Numbered from the stretch's first letter, positions 35,501 through 45,039 are shown. The stretch is DNA of 64,000 nt from Phoronis australis (GCA_002633005.1 NMRA01000480.1:193547-257546), one strand, 5' to 3'. Numbers and translations are program-made. The notes: a model not told the origin generated them from the sequence alone.

Positions 35501-37318
35501 GAATACTCGCGTTATCTGCAAAATGAACGCTCTGCTGAAGGAGAACCAGCGCAAATTGACAGACCAAGTGCCGTGAAAAATAAGTTTTTATATAGATATA
35601 GCTTTTGCGCTTACTTGTCATTAACTGTGAAGACTATCTACTTTCTCAACAGTTCTGTATATGTTTTGTGTAATGTACTTGGGCTATATTTTGCCATAGT
35701 TGCATTCAATTTTTGCCTCGTCAAATTCTTCACAGTTACCTGCCTGAATGGAAACATTTCATAATGCGTTCTTTCAAATTTGCTTTAACAGCTCTTGACA
35801 CTTGTAACTATGTTTCATACTCGTGTGAGGTTGAAAAAGAATTTCTACAATACCTGGGACTGTGGTCGAATCTTCTACTTTTGTGCGAACTCAATGGCCC
35901 GAGGTCTAATCTCCAAACTTGAAATTATTGTTAACATTTTCTGTTCTTTTTTTGTGCGAACTCAAGATTGTCTATTTTAATGCTTGAGAACGCTTTGATT
36001 TTCGTACTTAATGACCTCACACTCGAACATTTGGCCTTAATGTGGAGGTCACCGAGTGCACAGTACGATAAGACAGTTATCAACATTAGCCATTATGTAC
36101 CTGAACGTACAATTATAGATAAGCATAATATAAAATGACAAGTAGGATTCCAAGTTCGATTTCTGGAACGATTAGAGCCCGGCCTAAAAAAGTGTTTATT
36201 ATTTTTAGAACAACGACTAGTCCCCGGGCTAAGATAAGTGCTTGTTGTTTCGAGAACAACGACTAGAGGGCTAAGATAGGTGTCTGTTATTTTGACAACA
36301 ACGACTAAACCTTGGGCTAAGATAAGTGTTTGTTATTTTGAAAACTGCGACTAGACCCCGGGCTTAGATAAGTGTTTGTTATTTGGAGAACAACGGCTAG
36401 ACCACGAGCTAATATTAGTGTTACTTGGTGCTCAGTTACATTAGGGTGTACTCAAATGGGTGTATTGTCCACGTTTGCACTTGATGACCACAAAGCTTGA
36501 GGTAAAATCTCGACTAAAACCCGATATTTCGGATAAAAACACGAGATTTCAAGTTCAGACTCGAAAGCATAGCTTAATGCTCGGATCATCTTGTACAAAC
36601 TAGGATTAGGCAGTCATCCACGTAAACCATAAAATGTATGTACAGAATACTTAAAAGCATAACTAAAATGTTAAAATTCATTTTCAGTACAAAATTAGAC
36701 CCCGAGCTCTAATGCTTTGCTGAACTTGTTGGCATATCACTTTGATTTGAACTGCTTTGAGGCATTTATCGAGATCCACCACGTTCCTAATGTCTTGTGG
36801 AACTTGTTGGTATATCACTTTTATTTGAATTGCATTGAGGCATGGCATATCACTTTTATTTGAACAGCTTTGAGGCATTCAAGATACACAACGTTCCTAA
36901 AAACACTCGACGTGTTAAAAACACTCGACGTGTTTTTTAAAAAAACTCAGTTCATGTTTCCAGACTAAATAGCCTAGGTCTAAAATGTTTTCTTTTTATT
37001 AAATTTGTGAATTCCAACTAAAAGCAAGCAAACATAGTGATAAACAATATTCACCAGGTCACTGTTGATAGTCATTTCCCAATGCAAAGTATGACTATCA
37101 TGGCTTGGCTTAAGTGACGTAAGGCTGCAAGAAGTTGTCGTTTCCATTTGAATGTAAATAAGGAGAAATTGGGACACGTTCTATTTCTAGCACCGGGCGG
37201 AACAAGCACAGTCAACTCTATCAACCCCACAATGAGTACAGGCGGAACAACTACAGTTCAACCGGGCGGAACAACCGACGAACCCAAAACAACTAAGGAT
37301 GAAAGAAACGTGCGTTAA
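26468..37318 (+). CDS. Novel predicted secreted protein, four exons (190 aa)
   Basis: Proposed exons are 26468-26500, 33127-33302, 35010-35245 and 37191-37318; they total 573 nt, 190 codons plus TAA. All borders are GT/AG and the phases fit (0, then 2, then 1). Residues 1-17 (MRNFFGLLLAISVVTSA) form a clear signal peptide with a TSA/K cleavage site, and it appears only when exon 1 is joined to exon 2. Residues ~25-148 form one unrecognised domain with a single cysteine from each central exon (C69 and C124, 54 residues apart) and possible N-glycosylation sites (NHT at 50, NIS at 87). Residues 149-190 are a Gly/Thr/Pro-rich, mucin-like tail with two PGGT units. There is no second hydrophobic segment, so secretion is likelier than membrane anchoring. 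A TATA box precedes it and AATAAA follows. The two-Cys beta-rich look could be immunoglobulin-like, but no conserved Trp is seen; function unknown. Confidence 0.65.
27355..27450. repeat. ~37-bp minisatellite, first block
   Basis: Units with actgccaatgggcacatctagtgtacgag, ending at an isolated N (27450). The same unit resumes at 27586 after ~135 bp of other sequence. Located in intron 1. Confidence 0.8.
27586..27750. repeat. ~37-bp minisatellite, second block
   Basis: Four to five units of attggcacatctagtgtacg followed by agtggttcgactgct. The block is related to 27355-27450 and open on the minus strand only because of its sequence. Confidence 0.85.
28880..29036 (-). mobile_element. tRNA-derived SINE-like element
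   Basis: On the minus strand a pol III A-box-like sequence (TAGTGGTAAAGTCGG, 29000-29014) is followed by a B box (GGTTCGAATCC, 28966-28976), as in tRNA-headed SINEs. The head covers about 28950-29036. The body downstream includes a perfect 22-bp palindrome at 28922-28943 built around actagt. The cloverleaf is imperfect, so it is not a functional tRNA gene. It lies in intron 1 of the secreted-protein gene, antisense to it. Confidence 0.65.
29597..29678. repeat. Perfect 17-bp inverted repeat, 48-bp loop
   Basis: cgttatcccccgttatc (29597-29613) and its exact reverse complement (29662-29678) could form a strong hairpin. Each arm is itself a near-dimer of cgttatc. Intronic; no terminator role is implied. 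Confidence 0.9.
30851..31060 (+). pseudogene. THAP-domain-like fragment
   Basis: The frame reads STVCFTIPKDVEFRKRWVVA and IHRDEGKYV. This matches the THAP zinc-finger pattern in which F-x-x-P is followed by a basic helix, a Trp and an I-x-R segment. The upstream C-x(2-4)-C half may lie in another frame (a GC pair at about 30849), and the distal C-x-x-H is not clear. It is probably a transposase-derived remnant in intron 1. Confidence 0.4.
31136..32617. other. Intronic sequence without a recognised gene
   Basis: Nothing recognised beyond short frames. It lies inside the proposed first intron. Confidence 0.4.
32618..33010 (-). pseudogene. RNase H domain fragment of a non-LTR retrotransposon
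   Basis: The 130-residue frame reads IIVATDGSLRDDTTAWAAVA, then SSSFRAECEPYEDALVWL and FLLTDSEKIEE. The order DGS, then AE, then TDS gives the three acidic residues of an RNase HI active site, as in I/R1-like LINE pol proteins. No RT domain is found nearby, so this is a 5'-truncated or decayed piece. It ends 117 bp before exon 2 of the plus-strand gene. Confidence 0.65.
33127..33302 (+). CDS. Exon 2 of the secreted-protein gene
   Basis: Bounded by a pyrimidine-rich acceptor (ttcgtttcag|AGC) and a donor (GTGCAG|gtgagc). The 176 nt begin in phase 0 and leave two bases. The encoded segment starts with the end of the signal peptide (SVVTSA) and ends at C69. Confidence 0.65.
33909..34022. repeat. 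Local ~55-bp direct duplication
   Basis: atcactgaaatctgtatcta and the following tgaccactcagtgccatcag are repeated with small changes at about 33975-34022. The rest of 33303-35009 (intron 2) shows no gene. Confidence 0.75.
35010..35245 (+). CDS. Exon 3 of the secreted-protein gene
   Basis: Acceptor tatcctcag|G, donor GATTG|gtaag; 236 nt. The first base completes the AGG codon left by exon 2, and the last leaves one base. It encodes residues 70-149 (in part), including YYFTVTFQEGG and DIECTATLNY with C124. Confidence 0.65.
36186..36425. repeat. ~46-57-bp minisatellite, about five copies
   Basis: Units run taagataagtgtttgttatt, then gaacaacgactagaccccgggc. Intronic (intron 3). Confidence 0.85.
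37191..37318 (+). CDS. Exon 4 (terminal) of the secreted-protein gene
   Basis: Acceptor ttctatttctag|CA. The two leading bases complete the codon begun in exon 3. The frame encodes a Gly/Thr-rich tail with PGGTSTVNS and QPGGTTDEPKTTK, ending at TAA (37316-37318). Confidence 0.6.
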
Positions 37319-37441
37319 AACATTCCGTGAATCGAGAATTGGCCCCGATCACAGGACGGAAGGATCAATCCAAACTAATCTTAGCTAAAAATCGATTGAT
37401 GACATCGACTGAGAATTTGAACTGTATGTTTCCAATGTAGT

Positions 37442-37447
37442 AATAAA
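37442..37447 (+). terminator. Poly(A) signal AATAAA
   Basis: AATAAA lies 124 bp after the stop of exon 4, at a usual distance for a short 3' UTR. Confidence 0.55.
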
Positions 37448-37524
37448 ACACTTAAATTCGAGTTTGCATTATGACCTCCATTTCATACAATGCACTTCAC
37501 AAGCTGCTACGACAGACATTCTAT

Positions 37525-37610
37525 ATGTATGTATGAATGTACGTATGTATGTATGTATGTATGAATGTATGTATGTATATATGTATGTATGTATGTTTAT
37601 GTATATGTAT
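37525..37610. repeat. (ATGT)n microsatellite
   Basis: About 18 copies of atgt with a few interruptions (gaatgt, atatgt). This explains the YVCM-type open frame here. Confidence 0.95.
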
Positions 37611-37923
37611 TTCATTGAAAACACGACTTTGATCTGTTTTTACTAGTTTAATCTCAGTTATTTCCAACTCTCTAAATAGAGATCTTGTCTTTACATCACA
37701 ACAGTGCAACAAAAATCCAAACGACATCAGTAGGTAACATAATTTAGAAAGTTTTTTTTCGAGACACATATCTCATCTTAAGGCTACTATTTACAACTAG
37801 TTCACAGTGACACGCACACCAGAAATGACAAATGCAATATAACATGTGAAGTTGGCATGCGCAACTATGACGATAAAAACATATAAAAATATACATATGT
37901 TGTTGTGCAACTTAATATATAGA

Positions 37924-38295
37924 TCACCGAAATAACGAAATAGTCCTTCGAGTTCCAGTTAGCTGCTCGTTCAAACTGGGTTTTTCAAGCATTATTAGAA
38001 GCGACTCTAATGTTCGTAACCTGTGTACATCATTTTCAATGTATCTAATGACTGTATTGTCGACAATCTCCTGACGAGTTATTTTGCAACCATGAACATT
38101 TTGGAAATGGTCTTTTATGGAACTGTTTTGTAAATGCATCGCAAGTCGCCGTGGCAAGGAACACACTGTGTGCCCAATGTAATTTTGTTTCTGATGAGGT
38201 CGAAACCATTCGACGGCGGGACAAGTAAACTCATAAACAACATTACATCTAGCAACAGTGCGAACCTTCTCACGACTAATATTGTTTCTCATCAC
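37924..38295 (-). pseudogene. Penelope-like element: GIY-YIG endonuclease end
   Basis: The minus strand reads RCNVVYEFTCP, then QNYIGHTVCSLPRRLAMHL, then TVIRYIENDVHRLRTLESLL and EKPSLNEQLTG. This is the GIY-YIG endonuclease and C-terminus of a Penelope-like retroelement, ending in a natural-looking stop at 37924. Upstream, at about 38295, homology stops where an RT segment of the same kind of element begins on the opposite strand. Confidence 0.8.
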
Positions 38296-38612
38296 TAAAC
38301 TAGATATTATTCTTAACAATGTCTCTAATCATCCAAATTTGAAACCTCCTGAAATTCCTAAGGACATACTTAAAGAAATGCTATTAACGTGCACTACGAA
38401 GGTACCATTTCAACATGTAAATGATAAACTATTTTTGCAGAAAGATGGTGTTAGTATGAGTTCCCCATTAGGACCAACGTTCGCTGAATTTTATATGACA
38501 GAAGCTGAAAAACGAGTTAAAACTAACATTGACCACATTCCTATATAGGTTCGATATGTTGATGATATTTTCGTCTATTGTAATTTTGATGAAATGGTAT
38601 CGCTTAAGACGG
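38296..38612 (+). pseudogene. Penelope-like element: reverse transcriptase fragment
   Basis: The plus strand reads EMLLTCTTKVPFQHVNDKLF, then QKDGVSMSSPLGPTFAEFYM, a stop, then RYVDDIFVYCNFDE. The DG-SM-SPLGPT segment and the YVDD catalytic box are those of Penelope-like RTs. The TAG between the two (38546-38548) and the missing N-terminal half mark it as dead. It abuts the minus-strand endonuclease fragment head-to-head and is cut at about 38612 by the next retroelement. Confidence 0.8.
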
Positions 38613-38614
38613 TG

Positions 38615-39758
38615 CTGCGGACCCCCCCCTTACGTTATTGGCCAGACCTTCGCAACTGACGTACTTAAACGTTCTCGCCAATTGATTCTGATCGTACGGG
38701 AGTGTGACACGTCATTTGCGTATGCCTGTTTCGTCGAAGATGAAAAAAGGGACACCTTGCGTGATGGTCTAGTCAGCTTACTTGTTGGTCTTCACCCTAT
38801 GGATGGTCCTCGTGCTGTTGTACGTTTGGACACAGCCCCCATCTTCCTTTCTCTATCCAATGATGCTTCTCTGACAAGCCATGGCATCACAGTCGAGATC
38901 GGCCGTGTCAAGAACATAAATAAGAGCCCGGTGGCAGAAAAGGCGGTCGCTGAGCTTGAAGATGAGATCCTTCGCCAAGACCCTACAGGTGGTCCCTTGT
39001 CTACAGTTACTCTCGCTGTGTGTGTTGCCCGCTTAAACACCCGCATCAGATCTCAAGGCCTGTCGTCTCGAGAACTATGGACTCAGCGTTCTCAGTTTTC
39101 GGGGGAGCAGATACCACTGATCGACAAAGAATATATCTTGCAACAACATTCGTCCCACCTTGATAACCATGCTTCCAGCGAAAAATCGAGGAGTCGCAAT
39201 ACCCCTGTCTCCTCAGGTACCAGACCTCCGATCCTTCACCCAGGTGATCTCGTCTATCTACACTGTGATCGTGACAAGACCAAATTCTGTTGTCGTTATT
39301 TGGTTGTGTCTGTAGATGGGGAGTGGTATTTCATTAACAAATTCGTTGGTAAACAACTTCGTGCCAGCTCCTACAAGGTCAGAATGTCAGATTGCTACAT
39401 TGTACCACGTCACATAAGCCCAAGATCCCCTTGTTGTACAAACAAGGACGGCACGCTTCAAGATGATCTATCTACTACACTACCAGTTCCCCATTTGTCC
39501 TCGACTATTAATCACAGTCAGCCTCCTGTCAACACCGTACCGGTACGAACTTCTGATGAGGAGCCTGCCCCACCTAGCAACCCTCCTCTGGCTCCTATTG
39601 AGATTACAGCACCGCTAACCTTCGAAGAGAGCAACTCTGTTCCTGCTGACTGCAGTATCTCTACCGATGATAGCTGCCAATCATCAGATGTTTTCATTCA
39701 GACTCGACCAAGGCGTAATTGTCGACGTCCTGCATATTTGGATGACTTTGTGACTTGA
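38615..39758 (+). pseudogene. LTR-retrotransposon integrase, C-terminal part
   Basis: In the long frame ending at 39758 the homologous region starts near 38620. It reads RSRQLILIVRECDTSFAYAC, then RAVVRLDTAPIFLSLSND, then EIGRVKNINKSPVAEKAVAE. These match a DDE integrase core: Asp in RLDTAP and Glu in PVAE, about 38 residues apart. Next comes HPGDLVYLHCDRDKTKF through a GPY/F-like module and an acidic, Pro/Ser-rich tail ending RPRRNCRRPAYLDDFV. The tail and order resemble elements whose pol ends in integrase. The 5' side is truncated at the Penelope-like junction. The gypsy element at 39929 is inserted 170 bp downstream. Confidence 0.7.
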
Positions 39759-39928
39759 TTACATGCATACTTTCTATGACTCATGGACAAAGCAGACTTT
39801 AATTGTTCTTACATAAGTGCTTACTTAAAAGCTTTCATCGTTACTTAAGCCCACCCTGACTCGGACAACACGTTCTGCACACACATTTAGTGTTCTACAT
39901 AAGTTTATAGTTTTAACACGTTAGGTGA

Positions 39929-40091
39929 TGTGATGTACTGTCTTGCAGTGACATCTATTGAGTAGTTTTAGTATTGGAGTTGACAGCCTCACTCTGGCGA
40001 GTCTTCAGTGAGCAGCCATTTTGGCGTGGTATTGTTTTAGTCTGCTCTCAGAAATAAATCAGATTTTATCCGAACCATCGGCTATACTACA
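39929..40091 (+). repeat. 5' LTR
   Basis: TGTGATGTACTG...TACTACA, 163 bp, containing AATAAA near 40053. The following gTGGCGACGAGGATA is the likely primer-binding site. Confidence 0.95.
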
Positions 40092-40109
40092 GTGGCGACG
40101 AGGATAAAA

Positions 40110-40661
40110 ATGAAACCACCGAGGTTTGAAGAAGACAAGGAAGACTTCGATAGTTTTGTGGAACGGTTGGAGAGCTACTTTGTGCTTGAAAAGACTGCAA
40201 ATGAGCTGAAAGTTCATTCATTGATCACAGGGTTTTCGCCGGGACAGTATCAGGTTCTGAAGAATCTGAGCGCCCCTGATAAGCCGTCGGAGAAAAGCTT
40301 TGATGAGCTGATTGCACTGTTGAGTTCTCATTACGGAGGAACTACGAATGCACGCACGGAGAGAGCCAAATTTCGGGCGATTGTGAGGGAGTCTAATGAG
40401 TCAGTGTTAGACTACAGTGTCCGATTGAAACAGGCTGCTCGGAAGTGTGAGTTCGGGCAGAGACTCGATGAAATGTTGGTGGACCAACTCATCCAGGGTG
40501 TGAAATCGCAGTCAGCGGTTACAAAATTGTTGGAAAGCACAAATGGGTTAAAGTTGACTTTCAACAAGGCAGTGGAAATTGCACAACAGGTGATGCTGAC
40601 CGAGAAAAATTTAGTTGTGTACGGAGACGGACAGGAGCTCGTGGGACGATCCATGGAGTAG
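40110..40661 (+). pseudogene. Gypsy gag (matrix/capsid part)
   Basis: The first ATG after the primer-binding site is at 40110. The frame reads KPPRFEEDKEDFDSFVERLE, typical of capsid proteins of gypsy elements, then RTERAKFRAIV, then ESVLDYSVRLKQAARKCEFG and MLVDQLIQGV. It ends at TAG 40659-40661. The same frame resumes at once and continues into the zinc-knuckle part, so this TAG is either an inactivating mutation or, less likely, a regulated stop. Confidence 0.85.
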
Positions 40662-41699
40662 ATAAGCGAACTGACAAACACAAGCAACATGGTTGGGGGA
40701 AACAGGATAGGAAACAACGGGGGACCCAGTGCGTCCCAGGAGAAACGATGTTTCCGGTGTAACGTGGTTGGACACTTTGCGAACAAGTGCCCAAAAAAGA
40801 GTGCGGTTTGCTGGAAATGTAATCAAGTGGGGCACTTGGCTGTGTGCTGCAAGGTCAGGGGAGGCAAGCCCATGAATTCAGTATCACGTGGTGCGGAAGC
40901 GGATACCGGTGAGTACGGTTTGTTTCATATTGACTCGGGGACAGTTGACATTGATTTAGGTATCGCGAGCGATAAGAAGTTCATGATGTCAGTGTTAGTC
41001 AATGGGCAGAAATTGAACATGGAACTGGACACTTGTGCGATCGCGTCTTGTATAGGGGAGAGTACCTACTCTTCGGTTCGGAAACCCGATGACACCCTGC
41101 AGGCAGCAGATGTTAAATTCATTGCCTATGGTAACAACAGTCTTGACATTGTAGGGGTGATGACAGCAGATGTCAATGTCAAAGATGTTACGGAGAAATT
41201 GCCATTAGTAGTGGTAAAGGGAGACTGTACTCCATTGATAGGTCGTAATTGGTTACGTAAACTGAACATTAACTGGGAGCAGGAGTTTTCGGTTAATGCG
41301 GTATCTGTTGATAGTTTGGGTGGTCTGTGTGAGCAGTATGCTGATGTGTTTTCACGAGAGTTAGGGTGTTTAAAGGGCTATGAAGTCAGGATAGACCTTA
41401 AGCCCGAGGCAGTACCGGTGTACAAAAAGGCGCGTACCCTACCGTTTTATAAGCGTCCTTTAGTGGAGGAAGAGCTGAACCGTCTTGAGGAAGCTGGTGT
41501 GATTAAGTCGGTCGAGCATTCTGACTGGGCCAGCCCGGTTGTGGCTGTCGTGAAGTCAGATGGTAAGTCGATCAGACTCTGTGCAGACTTTAAACAGACG
41601 CTGAATCCTGCGAGTGCCATGACACAATATCCCTTACCCGTGCCTGAGGATATTTTGCAAAGTTGTCACAAGGGCAAGCTTTCTCGACACTCGATTTGA
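40662..41699 (+). pseudogene. Gypsy nucleocapsid, protease and RT start
   Basis: This segment is in frame with gag beyond its TAG. Two CCHC zinc knuckles (CFRCNVVGHFANKC and CWKCNQVGHLAVC) lie at about 40750-40850. The protease follows with its active site reading D-T-C-A at 41028-41039; the usual Gly is replaced by Cys, a change expected to be damaging. RT begins with LPFYKRPLVEEELNRLEEAG and SDWASPVVAVVKSDG. The frame leaves RT near 41685 by what looks like a one-base loss in a T run and ends at TGA 41697-41699. A second one-base shift occurs near 41735. Confidence 0.85.
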
Positions 41700-42834
41700 G
41701 TAGTGCGTATCACCAACTTAAGCTTTCGGGGAGGCTCAGAGATTGCTGGTGATAAACACCCATAGGGGGTTATATGCCTACCAACGGTTACCATTTGGGT
41801 TGCACTCAGCTGTCGGGATTTTCCAGCGTGCCATGGAAAATGTGCTGAGAGGGATACCCGGTTGCGCCGTTTATCTTGATGATATCATTGTTACGGGTTC
41901 ATCGATTGCCGAGTATCGCGAGAACTTTAAGGCAGTTTTGGAACGCCTCAGTAGTTGAGGATTGCGCTTAAACAGAGCGAAGTGCAAGTTTTTGCAGTCC
42001 GAGGTGCGGTACTTGGGCCACCGGATTACGGCCCAAAGGATACACCCTCTTGAGGACAAAGTAGAAAGCGTTCGTCGGTTTCCGGTTCCAAAGGATAAGT
42101 CTGAGGTTGCTACTTTTTGTGGTATGGTGAAGTACTATCACCGGTTTTTGCCGCGTGCTGCGGACGTGTTGGCCCCACTCTACGCGCTGGAAAAGAAGAA
42201 CATCCCTTGGAGATGGACACAGAAGGAGGAGGACTCTTTCAACGCCGCGAAAGAACTTTTGACGTCGAACACTTTGTTATGTCACTACGACCCAAGTAAA
42301 CCGTTATCGATTACGATCGATGCTTCTTCGTTCGGCTTGGGGGCAGTGTTAGAGCAGGCGGTCGAAAGCGGCGTACAGCCGGTAGTCTATGCGTCGCGTA
42401 CTCTATCCGCCGCGGAAAGGAATTACTCCCAGACGGAGAAGGAGGGTTTGGCGGTCGTGTGGGCCGTAGAAAAGTTTTCCAAGTACTTGATAGGCCGTAG
42501 TTTCGAGATCTTTTCAGATCACAAGCCATTACTTGGACTATTCGGTGAACAGCGTGGAATTCCAGCTATGGCTTCTGGACGTATCATTCGGTGGTCGCTA
42601 GTTTTGGCGGCATATGACTACAAACTCGTGTATAAGCCTGGGTCGAAAGTTGCTAATGCTGACTGTCTGTCTCGATTCCCATTACCTGCTTCAGTGAATT
42701 CGGTTGCCGTCGGAGAGGAAGTGCGTTTGTTGGATCATTTAACGTATACGCAAGTCTCAGCAGTTGATCTGAGGAAGTCGACAGTTCGAAATCCACTTCT
42801 CTCGCGCGTTCGTAGACACGTACTGACCGGCTGA
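41700..42834 (+). pseudogene. Gypsy RT core and RNase H
   Basis: From 41743 the frame reads YAYQRLPFGLHSAVGIFQRA and the catalytic box VYLDDIIVTGSS (YxDD at about 41870-41883). An in-frame TGA at 41956-41958 interrupts it. The frame then continues with NRAKCKF, VRYLGHRIT, the RNase H start LSITIDASSFGLGAVLEQA, the ASRTLSAAERNYSQTEKE block, IFSDHKPLLGLF and ANADCLSRFPLP. All RNase H acidic residues that I can place are kept. The frame closes at TGA 42832-42834, before the integrase zinc finger. Confidence 0.9.
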
Positions 42835-44041
42835 AGTGATTCAGACGTGGATGAAGACATCAAGCCGTTCTTTTCTCGGAAGGACCAGTTATCAGTGCTC
42901 AACGGCTGCGTGTTGTCCCACCTCAAGGTCGCGATGCTGTTATGAATGAACTACATGACACACATCCCGGCATAGTGCGAATGAAGATGTTAGCTCGTGG
43001 ATACGTGTGGTGGCCTAACATGGACAGTGAACTTGAAAGGAAAGTTCATGCGTGTAAAACTTGCCAGTCGGTGCGGAATATTCCGAACAAACGTCAACCA
43101 CTACACCCGTGGGAGTACCCCAGTAAGCCATGGTCCAGACTGCATATAGACTACGCAGGGCCCATGGAAGGTAGAATGTTCTTGGTCGTCGTTGATGCGT
43201 TTTCGAAATGGATGGACGTTTTTCCTACGTCAAGCTCGTCCTCCGCGGTAACAATTTCGAAGTTGAGAGCATTGTTCAGTATGCACGGTTTGCCAGACTT
43301 GATTGTCTCGCACAACGGTACCTGCTTTACGAGTGAGGAGTTTAGAAAGTTTCTCATATGTCTAATGGAGTACGACACGTCACGGGTGCTCCGTACCATC
43401 CCGCCACAAATGGATTGGCGGAACGTGCTGTTCGCGTTTCTAAGGAAGCGATGAAGAAATGTGCCGGGTCCCTTGAGGACAAGTTGTTGAGTTTTTTGTT
43501 TGACTACCGTATCACACCACACTCATCGACCGGAGTTGCTCCTTTTGAGCTATTGATGAACTGCAGGCTGGTGTCACGTTTTGATAGGTTGTTGCCTGAT
43601 GTCAACAAGAAGGTCGAAGACATCCAGCGTAGGCAGATGAGGCAGTACAGTGGAGCAAATAAGCTGCAGGAATACCAACTGGGAGATAGTTTTTACTTTA
43701 GAAATTACTCTCAGTATGGGCCGCCCAATCTGTTAGGCACCGTGGAAGATATTACTGGCCCGGTGTCATGTAGGATTCGCTGTCAGGATGGCCGAGTGTT
43801 CAGACGCCATCACGACCAGATGTTTAAAGGTGTGCCCTCGGAGCATGAGGTGTCAGCGCGCGTGGATGTTGGTGTTGAACCGCAGCAGACCCCAAGCCCA
43901 GTGGCGTCTTCCGAAATAGGCCCGGTTGCAGAGGTGACCCGGTCAGGGGCTGTGGTTGCTGAAACAAACGGCGCTGTGGAGAGTGCTAGCCCTGAGGCCC
44001 CCCCCTCTACGGCGTTCCGTGCGAGTACGGAAGCCTGTTGA
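42835..44041 (+). pseudogene. Gypsy integrase (two frames)
   Basis: A frame change near 42900 leads into MNELHDTHPGIVRMK and KVHACKTCQS, the HHCC zinc finger. The catalytic core has LHIDYAGPMEG with the first Asp. In the second position the segment reads SHNGTCF, where SDNG is expected, so the second catalytic Asp is replaced by His (GAC to CAC, about 43309). A further frameshift near 43358 leads to GAPYHPATNGLAERAVR with the catalytic Glu. The C-terminal domain and a Pro/Ser-rich tail end at TGA 44039-44041. This copy cannot encode an active integrase. Confidence 0.85.
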
Positions 44042-44196
44042 TAAACTGAACTTGTAGACACTAAGGAGTTGGAGTAGTTAACCAGTTCGTTGACATTTTA
44101 ATGAGATACTAGTCAGACTTTTGTTGAAGAGGCATTGATTACTACACTTAAAATGGACGTTACTAACGTGGCATACTTTAACGGGATGGGGAGGGG

Positions 44197-44359
44197 TGTG
44201 ATGTACTGTCTTGCAGTGACATCTATTGAGTAGTTTTAGTATTGGAGTTGACAGCCTCACTCTGGCGAGTCTTCAGTGAGCAGCCATTTTGGCGTGGTAT
44301 TGTTTTAGTCTGCTCTCAGAAATAAATCAGATTTTATCCGAACCATCGGCTATACTACA
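44197..44359 (+). repeat. 3' LTR
   Basis: Identical by eye to the 5' LTR. It is preceded by the polypurine tract at 44183-44196 and followed by the GGTGA duplication. Confidence 0.95.
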
Positions 44360-44525
44360 GGTGAATTTGACTTTCAAAGACTTTACATTTCAGTTCTCAA
44401 GAGAGGAGGAGAGGTAGCGCCACCGATTTCCTCGGTTAGTTTATGTCATTGCCGTAAGGGGACGGTCTTCCTCTTCCGGCCTTACTGTATCGCCTGCTTC
44501 AGGTAAAAATATATATGCTTACACA

Positions 44526-44900
44526 TTACTGGGCTTCTATTCTCTTACTGGCGCAGGGAGGCTTGGCACGTGATAAAATGCGGGTGATGTCGCCTCGGAG
44601 TTGGTTAGCCTTGTCTGCTGGTAGCCGTCTAGCAGCATTCTCAGTGTTAGTGATGATTTCTATTGCCGGAATTTTGCTTGGGGTTACCGCGAAGTTCAGT
44701 CCTTTTTGTGAGACAGAAAATTGATGCTCACTGAGTTGGTGATTAGACAGATTGACGACCCAGTTGTCTCTGATGCCATCTTGTCGTTCATCGTGTCTGG
44801 TGGGGTCCCGTTTGGATCTAAGATTCTCGAATTTCCGACGCTGTTGTTCTCTTGTCAACAGGATGGTGTTCTCGTAAGCATTATTTATAAATGACGTCAC
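44526..44900 (-). pseudogene. Penelope-like element: N-terminal region
   Basis: The minus strand reads DNWVVNLSNHQLSEHQFSVS, then QKGLNFAVTPSKIPAIEII and NTENAARRLPADKANQLRGD. This is the conserved region before the RT domain of Penelope-like proteins. It ends in a stop at 44526. The matching RT domain is not downstream on this strand; an RT fragment lies instead on the plus strand starting 140 bp to the right. Confidence 0.8.
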
Positions 44901-45039
44901 TCCCGTCCATTGGGTGTGGCTTATGGCGGACTGAAGAGACTCCGTGAGTTTTAGGCGTTCGTTATCAAGTTGTTCAACAGTGGGCTTGCATTGTTTAATG
45001 CGGACACAGAGCTGCCAAATAACTGGCTAGTGTACTGAA

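Larger units (their letters stand above)
39929..44359 (+). mobile_element. Recent Ty3/gypsy insertion: identical LTRs, TSD, broken ORFs
   Basis: Two 163-bp LTRs (39929-40091 and 44197-44359) appear identical over their full length. They are bounded by a perfect 5-bp duplication, GGTGA (39924-39928 and 44360-44364). A putative primer-binding site follows the 5' LTR and a polypurine tract (gggatggggagggg) precedes the 3' LTR. Gag, protease, RT, RNase H and integrase are all present in gypsy order. The coding region carries several stops and frameshifts described under its parts. Confidence 0.95.

Noticed and set aside
35713-35922. Alternative last exon after 35245 (acceptor before 35791)
   Set aside because: The phase fits, but the translation is not low-complexity or domain-like; exon 37191-37318 fits in phase and has a coherent tail and poly(A) signal. 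It remains a possible alternative exon.
38190-38215. Hammerhead-ribozyme-like core (ctgatga...gaaac) near a Penelope fragment
   Set aside because: Stem II cannot form in the three bases between the two core parts, and the sequence is part of the endonuclease coding frame.
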